64,000 nt of DNA from Podospora bellae-mahoneyi (Eukaryota > Ascomycota > Sordariomycetes > Sordariales > Podosporaceae). Every line of letters begins with the position of its first letter. The first letter of the stretch is position 1. Both the position numbers and the translations under genes were made by a program. This document shows, in pieces, positions 1-11,024 of this stretch. The stretch is taken from assembly GCF_035222275.1 (NCBI RefSeq), contig NC_085884.1, forward strand, positions 2,356,001-2,420,000, read 5' to 3'. The notes under the pieces were generated by a model that saw only the letters and a list, made by a program, of their open reading frames with translations, was not told where the DNA came from and searched no databases.

Positions 1-1885
1 CGTATATCTTAGTACGATCTATATAATCTAGAGGCTATCCTTTAGTTTAACCGGGTTTTAAATTTTTTATAAGAGGTAGTCGTTTAGGTCCTCCTATTAG
101 GCCTTTTCCTACTTAATTATAGTTTTTTTAATTAACTATAGTTTACTTTCCTTACTTACTTTACGTACCGGCTAGTAGCCGTATAGTAACTTACTTTAAT
201 AGTATTTTATATATCTATATATAATATATTAGAATTAAAGTACTTTCCGATATTTTAAATACCTAAAGTAAAGTTATATTATATTTTTTCTATAAGGTAT
301 ATACTATATAGGTATTAATATATCTTTTAATAATTTCGTAATTCTAATATTAATAACCTTCTTACCTTTTTAATATTCTTTTTAACTTTTATATACGAGC
401 TTTATAGATTATAATATATCCTATAAAATAATAAATTTATACTTACCGTATTACCTCTCCGGTATTATTTATTTAGTAAGTTTTTATACAGGACTATTAC
501 TTTTAGTAATTTCTATAATAATTTCCGTAGTAATCCGTATTAATTAATTTTATAATATTTATATTTAAAGATCTCCTTCCTCGTACTCTGCCTTTAGCCT
601 TTCTATTATTTCCCGTAACTTCTAGAACTTTATTTTTTTTTATTTAGCGTATTAATTAAAATCTTTTTTTAATTTTATTACTCTACTTTATTAGTACCCG
701 ATAGCTATTACTTTTATAACCCTCGGTCCTTTTAATATAATAGTAGTTACGATTTCCTTTTTTTAATTAAGTTACTTAAATACCTTATAATTTTTTTTAA
801 AGTATTTTACTTTATTATAATTAAAATATTTAAAGTTATTTTTACCTTAACTTCGGCCTTATAGTTTTTATTATTATATAATATTAATATTTATCGGTCC
901 TAAATATATAGTACCGGAATAATTAATACTAGGGTATTATTTTTTACGCTTATCGTTAGGGCGGTTATTACTAAAGTGCCCCTTATTACCGTAGTAACCC
1001 CTATTACTGCCCTTCTTCTCCGTACGACGCTAGAACTACCGATCGTCGATCCGTATAGCTATAGTAATATATTTATCGATAGTATTAAGCCTCGACTCCT
1101 TATATAACTTATCCTTTATTTCTTTTTTAAAGCCGTTATAGAAGAGCTATATTAATCCTTTATTATTAATAGTATTATATAGGCTATTAATCTTAAATAA
1201 AGCTATATAATTAACCGTTAAGCGCGTTTAACGTAGGTTTATAAGCCTCTTTTACGCGCGCTTTACTTTATTGTACTCCCTAAATACCTTTTTAAGCTTA
1301 ATCTTAAAGATACGGTAATTTTTAAAGTATTTTACGGTAATCTTTTCCTAATCGGACGGCTCCTCCTCGTAATAATTATTAAGGATAGGCTCGAACTACG
1401 CGAAAGTCTTATCCTTAAGTTTAATAACCGCGAAAATAACTTTTGACTTTTCGTTAATAAATTAGTTTAAGTATTAACGAAAATAGGTTTTAAGTTAGAT
1501 TAAGAATCCTTTAAACTTTACTTTTCTTCCTTTATAGTATTTTAATACCGGGAATTTAAATATTACTTTAAGTAAAATTAATATAGTAATAATCTGCTCC
1601 TAAGTTTACTAAGCTTCGTTTTTAAATTCCTTAAAACGCCGTATTACTTACTTTACGGTAAGTCGAGTGTTAATAATAGTAAGTCCCTTATTATTTAAGT
1701 TAGGCGGGACGCCTCCTATCTAAACGTTTTTAGGTCCGGCTATAGTAGTAAAAAGACGCCTTTAACTTATCCGTAATAGAGTTAAAGTAAGTATGTAACG
1801 TATAACGAACCCCTATCTAGAACCTCTAAAAGGGATACCGGTTAAAGGCTACTTCTGAATAATCCTGGTTCGGTATAGCTAGACA
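1..1885 (-). mobile_element. RIP-degraded Ty3/gypsy-type LTR retrotransposon fossil (gag end)
   Basis: Very AT-rich, TpA-rich DNA unlike the flanks. Read on the minus strand, a gag-like region lies at about 940-1760: a capsid-like stretch followed by a zinc-knuckle-like trace near 950-1000. Sequence left of about 900 would be the start of the pol side, and the element runs off the left edge. It is heavily broken throughout and looks old. Assignment to Ty3/gypsy rests on the style of the gag region and is an inference; the RIP-like composition is seen directly. Confidence 0.7.
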
Positions 1886-2245
1886 GTGTACGACAAGATG
1901 TCTCAATGTAAATACTAGATGCCGTGAATATAACTTGAAATTGTATACTGCGGAACTATCTATTTACACCAGCCAGTTCCTCCGTATATATAGACCTCGG
2001 GGCCCTGAGGTGCTCGCCCTGCTACGGCCCCGATCACTCCTAGCACTTTGCATCCTGCGAAGTGCTCATCGTGCTATGTCTTCGATCACCCGTAGCATCT
2101 TGCATCCTGCAGACTGCTCAGGCCCCTTGGCGCCGTAGCACTTCTGGCCAGCCCTGATTGGCTGCTTCCTGGTTTCCTTAATGATTGGCTGGGGACTCCC
2201 CGCGCCCCACATACTGCGCGGCCTGCCGTTGGGTTAACTGTGACA
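1886..2245 (-). repeat. Putative LTR of the gypsy-type element
   Basis: This GC-normal block lies on the 5' side of the minus-strand gag region. On the minus strand it starts TGTCACAG at 2245 and could end near 1886 in ...TACA. It contains a TATATATA core near 1987-1996, as an LTR promoter would. It also carries a repeated local motif (tgcatcctgc, twice, at about 2050 and 2102). No second LTR is visible in the window, so the borders are inferred. Confidence 0.45.
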
Positions 2246-2530
2246 CTTCTTCTCCTCCAGATCCGTTAAATTACGTGAGTTAACTGTAATATCGCGTCGT
2301 GTAGGCTTACTAACGCGCTGGCAATGGAGGGTAGTATGAGGTACAGAATAAAGCCTCGCTGCGGCTCTAAGGCTTAGCTTAGGGTCATTTTTAACGGCTT
2401 TAAGTGCAAGAATAACTTTTGCTTTAACTAAAATCGAAGACATCTTGGTATAGTGGAGGAAATTGATGTTGCAGGTATAGAGCTGTGTCGCGTGCGAAAT
2501 CGATCCACTCGCTTGTCCGATCCGCTCGCT
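2246..2530 (-). mobile_element. 5' end of a pogo/Fot1-like DNA transposon
   Basis: A minus-strand reading frame from 2443 downward begins MSSILVKAKV and contains a psq-type helix-turn-helix (LSLRAAARLYSVPHTTLH), the usual N-terminal DNA-binding start of Fot1/pogo transposases. The frame stops making sense at 2245, exactly where the LTR-like block begins, so the rest of the transposase is separated or lost. The outer end near 2490-2530 holds two related copies of a GCGAGYGGATC motif, as expected of a terminal inverted repeat, and is followed by TA at 2531-2532, the target these elements use. The other end is not seen. The family call is fairly firm; the terminal repeat is inferred from one end only. 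Confidence 0.6.
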
Positions 2531-2532
2531 TA

Positions 2533-3005
2533 TGAAATACGTTAATCATCCATCAAAATATAGTTAAATTCTCTATAACCGGGAGCGGGGACGACGTTGT
2601 TTAGATGAACAACCAGTAAGTGTGTCCTTGAATAGGATTAAGTCCTATCTGTCATAACAGGCTACGTTACTAATAGTAGTCAGAGTGGTGTCTGTGTTTG
2701 TGAGCAATAAAGCGAAGTTGCTTGGTCGCATGAGCATTTGTTAGCAAATGACACAGAACTCTAACCCAGCTAAGGTCATACGAATGACTGCACAGCCTGT
2801 GAGGCGGTTATCTTTCGGAGCTTCAAGGGTGAGGCTGCCATTCTATCGAACACAGCCCTAAAATCTTCCTTTTATTCTTGCTGCACGGAGGTCCCTTTTT
2901 GTGGAAAGCTTTCGCTCTGGCTTTAGCCTCCAAGCTCCCTTCGCTTCCTATTGAGCCATTTTTATCCCTGTCACCGCAAACTTTGGATTTACGCCAATCT
3001 CATCC
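2533..3005. other. Intergenic, no gene seen
   Basis: Ordinary base composition, short frames only, no recognisable RNA gene or repeat. Confidence 0.5.
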
Positions 3006-3197
3006 GTGACAGACGAAGCCCACGCCCAAAACAACGAGATTGAGTCTCCCACCCAGAAAGGACTGCACATTCAAAATCCACTAAAGCCCTGTATCTCTCT
3101 GTCTGCAAACCCAAGTACTCTGCCAATCTATCTTGAGCACGGAAAACCACTCTACGTTTTCAATGAGTCCCTCTTGGTCAACTTGCCCTATCTGTAG
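3006..3197 (+). pseudogene. Short orphan frame, faintly BTB-like
   Basis: The 63-residue frame starts at GTG, not ATG. It reads naturally and ends ...LEHGKPLYVFNESLLVNLPYL before a stop. The phrase VFNESLLVNLPYL resembles the first helix-strand of fungal BTB/POZ domains (xVHExLLCxxPYF). Nothing downstream continues the domain. If real, it is an N-terminal stub of a BTB gene; it may equally be chance. Confidence 0.2.
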
Positions 3198-3596
3198 ATG
3201 GTTAATTGCGGATGCCAGGAGGAGCTCGCCAAGTTGGACAAGCGAGTTCCGTGGAGGTAAAGTCCACTAAACCACCTCACATCACTCATATACCTTAGTC
3301 TCACTAACCTTTTCCCGAAAATAGTTGTCCTTGACACGTGGTCGATGATGTGATTGGTGATGTGGTTGATAATTTTGTTGATGAACTGTATGTACTTGAT
3401 GGCCATATATAACTATAACCCCTGTAGGGGTAAATACGCGGATATCAGGAAGGTAATGCGCGGGTATAGATTCTCTTATAAATGGAAGATAGGGCTTACA
3501 AAGGGGTGAACATTGGGTTCGCAAACGGAGGAAGATGGGGCTCACAAACGGAAAATGGGGCGCTTCCTGGCCCAATCATAGGTTTAAACTCTGTCA

Positions 3597-4407
3597 TTAT
3601 CTATCTATTTGTCCTTCAGTGCAGCATCGAACCCTGGCCTTTTTGGCAATCTCGCAAAGTATGCCCACTATTGTCACCTCGTCATTCCTGATATGAAGTG
3701 TCTGTTCTGTCTTCAACATGAACGAATTCATGTCCCGTATCGTCCCCGCCTCGCTCCGGGTAGATCTCGTAGAAATGGACATCGCGTCCAATTTTGACTG
3801 CCGCCCAAGTACACTTATTCGGGTCCTTTTATTCCTTCGCACGCTCTTGCTTCTTCGCACGCTTTCTTTGCTACCCATCTTCGGGTTCTTATCAGTAAAT
3901 ATGCGACACTTTTGCTCCAAATAATCCCGCAGCTGTCTCTTAATTTTCTCCGAAGCCTCAACACCGCCGCCAATCTTCTTGTCTTCAATAATGAAAACGG
4001 GCTCAAGTTTTCGTTCGCCACCTGGGAAAATTGTCAAAATCTGGACCTTGCAGTCCTATCGTTCTAGGGAGCCGGTGCACGGTGGTAGCTGATCCCCCCA
4101 CGAAAAGCCATTTTTTCTTCATCGAAAAAGTGGGGAAAGATATTTTGCCATATGTGAGCCACAAAGCACTGGCACGAGGTCGCTGTATGCGGCCGCAACA
4201 GTTGAGATCTCCATATACTATATTCGACATTAGATACAACCTAAACAGCAGCTTATAGGTTCCTACACCACCAGGCAGGGGGTCGGGTATGCGGGGCATT
4301 TTGATTGTGGGGTGAAAAAGCTTGTCGACGGTGCTTGGCGGAAGTAATGGTCTCTCGCAGGTTTCAGCAGGCCAGGATTCTTCAGGTAAACAGATCCATC
4401 GCAACAA
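3597..4407 (-). pseudogene. Frame-broken remnant of an unknown charged protein
   Basis: Two minus-strand frames overlap in series. The upstream one (4407-4003) includes KISFPTFSMKKKWLFVGG. The downstream one (4037-3597, 146 residues) includes EASEKIKRQLRDYLEQKC and a basic run with a repeated KSVRR/ESVRR motif. The frames change near 4020-4040, where both read GPDFDNFP or TIFPGGERK. No splice pair joins them cleanly, so a frameshift is likelier than an intron. No family recognised. The residue mix looks protein-like, but this may be a relic only. Confidence 0.3.
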
Positions 4408-4949
4408 CCAGACTTCTCTCCGGACATGGACTGTTTGTATCTAGAATGCAACACCGTCTTGACTTAATTCGTACCAGTAGTACATTGACTTGTTTTCTTC
4501 TTTTGCTTTTGCACCTAACAACTTGTACACCTCATCTTCACATACTACTCATTCAACTCTTAAGATATACAAATATGAAAGAATACCAAACGCGTGATCG
4601 AAAGCGCCGTGCTTTCGGTGGGAGATATTACTATGCAACCGCCTAAGTCATAACTATACATTTGTTAAACGGCAGCATGCTATTCCACAGACTAGACGGA
4701 GGAGTAACTTGGCAATAAACTATCCAATACGTGAACAGCCACAAGACAAAAAAGTCTAACGCCATAAACCAGGTTATTACCGTCGAGGCCAACCGATCCA
4801 AAACGGGGGCTAGCCTTTATACCTATTGCAATAGTTGGAGTCCATGATTTGTGTTGCCGGCATTTGCAAATGAAAGTCAATCTGAATCTAATTTTTTTTA
4901 AAAAAAGTCGAGTTTGATCAGTTCTATGTGGCTTGAAAATCATTGACGG
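4408..4949. other. Intergenic, no gene seen
   Basis: Only short unsupported frames on both strands. Confidence 0.4.
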
Positions 4950-5470
4950 CTCTCAGGCGCTTATATTCTTGCTGGGCTTCTGGGAAGCTTCTTCCGTGTC
5001 AGTGTCGTCTGGTAGATATGTTAACCATGCATTTCTTCGTGCCAACCGTGGGCAGCTAAGAGTCAAGTGGAATCGAGATAGATGATAATCAACATACAAC
5101 ACTCACCAGAAATCATCCCCGTATCCATAGCCGGCAAGCAAGCCCGGTCAGGCCACGAGGTTGAGATCGGGTGTGGCGGCTGTGCGCCAGACTCATGGCG
5201 CAGCAGAACGGATAGTTGTAGAGACGAATTTATTTGTGGCAGACTGAGGCTGGACACCACAATGCGAAGGCGTGTGATCGAGAGATTTACAATTGCAAAC
5301 GGCTGGCCGTCGACGGCAGCTTCAGTGCCGGAGGCGGGGAAGTCGAGCTCCATTCGTGAATCCTGAAGAAGCTTTGTCGAGTGTTACATTGAAAACAAGT
5401 CGATGAAATCGTAGGAATAGTGCCAGAAGGTGTGTCAGACGTACCTTGGCATCCTCAGTTGAGCCACTGA
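4950..5470 (-). CDS. Possible small spliced gene, unknown function
   Basis: On the minus strand an ATG at 5353 opens MELDFPASGTEAAVDGQPFAI and is followed by a good donor (gtaaat, 5290). A further candidate exon, PHPISTSWPDRACLPAMDTG, ends at a consensus gtgagt donor near 5110. A possible last exon begins after ctaccag near 5020 (DDTDTEEASQKPSKN, then stop). Upstream, at 5460-5690, there is a pyrimidine-rich leader and a TATA-like ggtataaaatc near 5685, which suggests a real promoter. The exon joins are not proven and no domain is recognised. It could be a non-coding transcript. Confidence 0.28.
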
Positions 5471-5674
5471 GGGCGACGGCAGACTGGTTAGCCGAGTTTC
5501 TTAGACCACGACCTATTCTGTCAAACAGCAAGACGCGATGGTGGTGGGTGGTGAGTGGTGGGCGGTCGGTGGTCGGTAGAGAAGAGAGAACTTTTCCTTT
5601 GCCGGGTTGTGGAGGGCAGAAGCAAGACAAGAAAGTGGGAGGGAGAGAGGACAGTGGGAGCAAAAGAGTGAACG

Positions 5675-5695
5675 GGAGAAGGGATTTTATACCTG
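5675..5695 (-). promoter_or_regulatory. TATA-like promoter with pyrimidine-rich leader
   Basis: On the minus strand the sequence reads ggtataaaatccc followed by about 150 bases of C/T-rich leader, the usual architecture of strongly expressed fungal promoters. It would serve the possible spliced gene at 4950-5470. Confidence 0.35.
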
Positions 5696-8600
5696 AGCAG
5701 CGAGGCAAGAGTGGGGCAGCAGGGCAGAAAAATCAGACAATAGGCAGGGCCATTAGCAGGTGAATAGAGTGAATAGGCATGCACCAAGAGTGACGAATCG
5801 ACAATCAAGGGCAGTCTGAGGAAGGAGCAACATCGACTCGAGGTTGGGGGGAGGGGGGGGGCAATGAGTCCTCAGCTCTAGAGAAAGAAGCTGGAAGGCG
5901 GAAGAGAAAGGAAGAATCACGAAGCGGTGACATCAGTACACCAAAACAGTCGGAAGCGGTCAGAAGTCGAGATTGCTTCTTGTCTTGTGGGATCGATAAC
6001 ACAACATGAAGTACAGTCTGGGAGGCAGAGACTTGGGCGGAATGTCTGTTGTTGATCACCAGGGCACTGAACCCAACATTTCAGGCTCGCTTGGAGTGCA
6101 AAGGGCCAGTAATGACGGCATCAGGGGGCCTCAAATTGATAGGTACACATCTTTACTCTTACCTATTCCCCTATGAAAATGACAAGTTCCTCTTCCTCCG
6201 ACCCAGGCAGGTCACCGTCTTGACCATTCTCCTCCATTTCTTCCACCACAATGTGTTTGATTTGGGTCAAGTACCGGCATATTCATTGCTCTTACCGGTC
6301 GAGCCTCCCTAGGCTTGGGGTTAATGTTAACACCAAGGAACTTGGAGCTGCCAGGTGTGGATTCCGCGGCGTGTGGTAGCTTTGTGATGTGCTTTGTTCT
6401 CTTTTCAGGCCTTGCGTTTCTTCTGCAATTTCTGTTTGCTTGCCATTGTCCAGATTTGTCGCAAATATCGTTATCCTGGCGCGTCAGGAGTCTGAATAAG
6501 AGAGTTCACAAGCACCCCACCTGGCATCCCTCAGTTGTCAAGTGATTCCGCCCCACCCACTCAGCCCAGACACTCCCAAGTCCCTCTGCCCTATCCCAGC
6601 TCTGCTGTTTTCGCAGCCGGTATCCGTCCACCACCGGTCATTCTCGCTGCTCATGATTCCTTCGACCTTCCGCCATCACATCAACCACCATGCGTCATTT
6701 AGTTTCTGGCATCCGGCCGCTAACACCGATCGATTCAGTCTCATACCTCCTCCGGACCTCCACGCCGGTTTGGACCGTGGGCACTGGTGTCTCGCTGTAG
6801 TGACTCGCTGTCGGTTACCACCCATCTCGCCTATGTATACGCCCCTCGAACTTGGGCGACTATGATTGGCACCATGGTTGACCGAGCATACAGATGGTCC
6901 CCAGCGGAACGTCTGAGGGCGCAGGGACTTGTATGCGAGGCTTGAAAAAGACCCCTATGGAAAGTTTCTGTGGGCCTGCGACGGTCATGTCGTTGACTGA
7001 GGTCCCGGCCGAGCTGGGCGTGTTAGCTTTACTATTCTTGTGGGATTCTCGTCGTGGTTGGGCTTACTCAGTGATTTTATTTCCATTTTTTATGATTGGA
7101 CTTGCATACAAATCGACTGAAGCTTCCGGATCGCCTACTCGATATTAGCGATTCCCCCGTTCGACAGATATCACTGACGGGGGTTTGACAATAGTTCCGG
7201 GTCGCCCATTTCCAATGAGAACGCTTGAATTCACGACCAGGCAAGTTCTCCCACTGTTCTACCTTGCTTCTTACTGACCTCGGCTCTCGTGACAGCTTCC
7301 TCGATCTTCCAACGGCCCCCCGACTTCTCAAAAGTCCATTCGCGAAAGTTCAAGCACACATAGAGAGCAAGAGTTGGTCAAATAGTCCGAACTACCACCC
7401 AGAATCTTGAATTCTACGCCAGCGTGAAGTCCTGTTGCTTTTAGCTATGTATTGGTGGGGGGGAGGTTTGCAGTGGAATTCTTGATCAGACTTGACATTG
7501 TGAAAATTCAAGACTTGAGTAAATCGCTGCAAGAAAAATATATCGTCACAAGATTGCTAGCCCTGGTATCCTGAGTGTCTTGGGTGTGGGTGCTGTTGAA
7601 CTAATGAAAGACGGAGGTGCTCTCAGGGGGTTGGCGGTGCATTGTGGCTGGGGTGGCTGAGTGTGTTGCTTGGGGTGACACTTTGGAAATTGGGATCTGG
7701 AAGAGTTTGTGTTAGAAATGGGAGAATCATTGGGGTATTTGAAGGAGATGACAGTTCTGAGGCACTTGTGTCAATGGGGGTTGAACCGGGAGAAAAAGTT
7801 GATCAAAGACTTCTACAATAGATGATGGGAGTTCCAGCATCGGGGCTTCTACAAAATCATGATATGATAAGCAATACCGCCAAAGATTGACCAGGATTGA
7901 GAGGGAAAACGAGACTTAGCCTGTTTGTTTGTAGTACTGTTCAGTGCTCCCGAAGCAAAGGGATACCGCCTTTGTATCCACACTGCTGAAGTTAACAGAA
8001 CTTCCAAGATGCAAGCAACAGTGATGATTGAATATGATGAAAGGGTCACAGCTTTATAGTTACACGGAGGCAAAAATACTACCTGAGCTCAAATGCGTGC
8101 AGCAACGGGTATCATTCTGTATCTATGACCAACGCCGCTGATGTCCTGGTCCAGGCTTCAGATTCCACGAGAAATTGAACATCCCAGGGGCAGTATCCGT
8201 TTTGCCATCCGAGCCAGCCAGTTCCAAAGACCGCAATGTCGTATGTCGTGATAGCTATAACAACAAAGATTGAGTCTGATCTACTCGGTAATAGCCTTCA
8301 ATAGCGGTGTGGTTCATAGGATGTCAGTATCCTTCAGCTCTTACGCATATTCAAAATAAAATAAACCGATTACCCCAATCCCCGACAGTTAGGACGATCA
8401 AACGTGTACTTATTTTCATCCGCAAAATGGCCCCATCAACGAAACCACACGCCACCCGAGCTTTGTGCTCCTCTGCTTCATGTTCAACAATCTGCAACTG
8501 GGATTTCAGTGTGGCGACGGGGCCGAGTGATGCAAGCTGGCCCATATGTTCACTGAGGTTGGGGTTGGTGACAAAAGGTACCATCTTATCGACACCGTGT

Positions 8601-8700
8601 TTCATGATGGTGAAGAAATATTTGACATGTCGGGGGTAATGGGGTTTACCGTGTCAACAGCGGCGGCGGTACCATCACCGCAAAATAGTGGATACGCATT
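5696..8700. other. Gene-poor stretch with faint remnants
   Basis: No gene is supportable. The plus strand near 6840-7150 has a short hydrophobic segment (FPFFMIGLAY) in a frame that stops soon after. The minus strand at 8605-8351 holds an 84-residue protein-like frame (MKHGVDKMVPFVTNPNLSEH... with an EHEAEEHKARV helix) that has no start context or partner exon. Both may be debris of old genes. The stretch 7430-8100 is G-rich low-information sequence. Confidence 0.4.
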
Positions 8701-8815
8701 AATAGGTTAACACATACCATATTATAAATGATGCTTTAAAAGAAAATTAATAGGCCTTCTAACTATTTTTAAAGGCCTATGAACTATCTTTAAAAGCATG
8801 TTAACCTACTTTTGT
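8701..8815. repeat. 21-bp AGGCCT/ACTATC repeat, array A
   Basis: At least three degenerate units of 21-24 bp, for example AGGCCTTCTAACTATTTTTA, AGGCCTATGAACTATCTTTA and AGCATGTTAACCTACTTTT, with weaker units to the left. It belongs to the same family as the arrays at 20305, 23284, 44414 and 48516. The AGGCCT anchor is itself a palindrome, so units can sit in either orientation. Confidence 0.7.
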
Positions 8816-9615
8816 GTGTCAATCATTTTGTGGTAAGGGTGGGCGGTGGTCTTGAGAATCTCGTCCTTGATGATGACTTGAGGGTTGAGTATATGGGCTG
8901 AGAGCCCTGGATCAGCGTTTTAGAGTTCAAACAGCAGTGGAATGGGGAGTACTGTGCTTGCCTTGGCTTGGGGGCTGGAGATGACGATATGGACAGCCGG
9001 AAGACAGACTCTTACACCATGGGACGTGGTCATTATGCAACGTAAAGGTAAGAAATTTAGGACAGTCAGTCTATGACACAAAAGCTTGACCTAACAGCTG
9101 GTAGGGATTTCTGAACAACTCATGATGAGTAACTGCTTGTCTCTACAAACAGTGTCCCAGTCATGGTCTGCAGCAGCGCAAGCTCACCATGGATATGAGT
9201 AAGATGCATAGTACGTTACGGTCATCGCAAGGCCCCATGCTCAAATAACACAAAAGTAATGTTGAAAGCTCCAAAATAGTCAACGGGCAATGAGCGGTTG
9301 CTTGATGCTGTGGAGTTACCTCTGACGACGAGAGGTCCGGCGGCCAACTCTGCGGCCCTTCCAGTAACCTCACCGCCCTGGAGCAACCTGGAAGCTGCCA
9401 TCTGCGCAGACCCTCCAGCTGTCCCGCAATACTCAGCCTGGTCATTCACCGTGCTCGCACAACAACTGCTGTCTGGCCTGAAAAGACCGACTGACTGGCA
9501 AACTCCCCCGCCAACACCACCTTCAACCTTTTCACCCTCACTCTTCTTTTCCTCAACAATCCTCTCTCTCCACCTCACAAGCTCTCCCTTTTGACACTCC
9601 CAGCCTCTCCCAACC
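8816..9615. other. Intergenic, upstream region of the 9616 gene
   Basis: No gene. The last 150 bases (about 9480-9615) are C/T-rich (caacaatcctctctctccacctcacaa), a typical fungal leader just before the ATG at 9616. Confidence 0.5.
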
Positions 9616-10355
9616 ATGATTCCCGACACAGGTAACAAATACCGCGGCAAGGGCATCAGCCACGCAGTCCCCAAACCCACCGCCAGCTCATTCACGACCC
9701 CTGATCCCGCCGAGATGACTTCCGCGGTAAGTCCTCAAACACACATTTGCCCTATCCACAGCCTCATCCACTAACCCAATACACTCTTCAGCAGACCTCC
9801 CCCTCGACCCCCATCCCCGACCCGTCCCCCGATCCCCCCGCCGAGCACCTCGACTCAATCATCGAAATTAGCGACGACGACGAAGTAAGTCCCCTCCCTC
9901 TTTCCCAACACTAACACCCCCGGTACCAATCACTAACCACTGTTCGCCCACAGGCCGAGATTCACCCCCCTGCTTCTCCCACCAAGAACCGCGCCCCTCA
10001 CACCAACACCTCTCTTCATGATCTTCGTGGTCGTTCCCGTCCGCGCGATCCCTCCAAGAAGCGCTCTTCGTTCGCTGATCCCCCTCCTTTCTCTATGGGC
10101 CCTCTCCCTTCAACACCCCCTAGAGTCCCCGCCTACATCAGAGCCGAGCAAGCCAAGAAGCATCTCGTCTCCGTCCTCCTGGAGGACGCCACAGATGAGC
10201 TTTGGAGACTAAGCAACACCGTCTCCACTGCGAGATCGACTGCCAGACAGGGTGAACACGAAAAGATGGACAAGCTGCTCTATGACCTGTCCTCCCAGGC
10301 TTCGAGGTTAAAGCTCAAGTTGAAGGAGGTAGTAGAGACCCACAATCGACGCTGA
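9616..10355 (+). CDS. Small acidic/basic protein with SUMO-interaction-like motif
   Basis: Three exons: 9616-9726, 9792-9884 and 9954-10355, with gtaagt donors and cag acceptors; all joins keep frame and give 201 residues. The second acceptor could be three bases later. The start MIPDTGNKYRGKG follows a C-rich leader. The middle exon encodes a proline-rich linker ending LDSIIEISDDDE, a hydrophobic core followed by acids, the classic form of a SUMO-interacting motif. Residues about 70-110 are basic, serine- and proline-rich (SLHDLRGRSRPRDPSKKR). The C-terminal 80 residues form a predicted amphipathic or coiled-coil helix (QAKKHLVSVLLEDATDEL, then LYDLSSQASRLKLKLKEV). No named family recognised. 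The motif and basic region suggest a nuclear role, which is inference. Intact and well spliced. Confidence 0.85.
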
Positions 10356-11024
10356 GGGAGAGCTTGTGGTGGAAGATGCAGGTATTCTTTGTGCTGGTTC
10401 CATTCTTTGAGAAAGTAGATAGGAAGCTGGGGTAGAGGCCTGAGGGAATCAACACAGGAGAATTGGTAGATACCTTTACCATTGCTAAGTGATCAGACTT
10501 ATTGAATATTCCATGGAACTGTACTTGCCAATCTCAGAAGGTACATTTGTTGTCAACGACACCATTCTCTAGAGATGTAACGTTTGAAAAGGTCTCCTAT
10601 CCTTCTGCAATGAACCTTCATCTTTTTTCACTTTTAAAAACATAACACAATTCAAAGCAAAACAATACCACAAACCAAAAGAAATGAGCACCACAGAAAG
10701 AGTTGGTATCAACGGCTCAAGTCGCATGTAGCATTTGGGTATCTCTAAAACCAGCACTTCCATAGCCCCAGTCCATCCCGGCTTGCCTCAAATGCCTGTA
10801 AAAACAACTTCAACCCAATTTACCAGCGATCCTGCCCAACTCCACCGTCGAAAACTCCAACGCTCATGCCAGTCCAACGAAGAACAGCCAACCAAATCAT
10901 GCAGATGTCTTTTGAAAGACTAATGGTCAATCAAACCTCGTCATCATTCAGCATGCGAACAAACTAATCAGAGATGTCAGTTGAGGCATGTTTGTGAAAA
11001 GAAAACAGAGAGGGCACTTACAGC
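10356..11024. other. Intergenic between convergent genes
   Basis: Holds the 3' flank of the 9616 gene. The frames present are short and unsupported. Confidence 0.5.
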
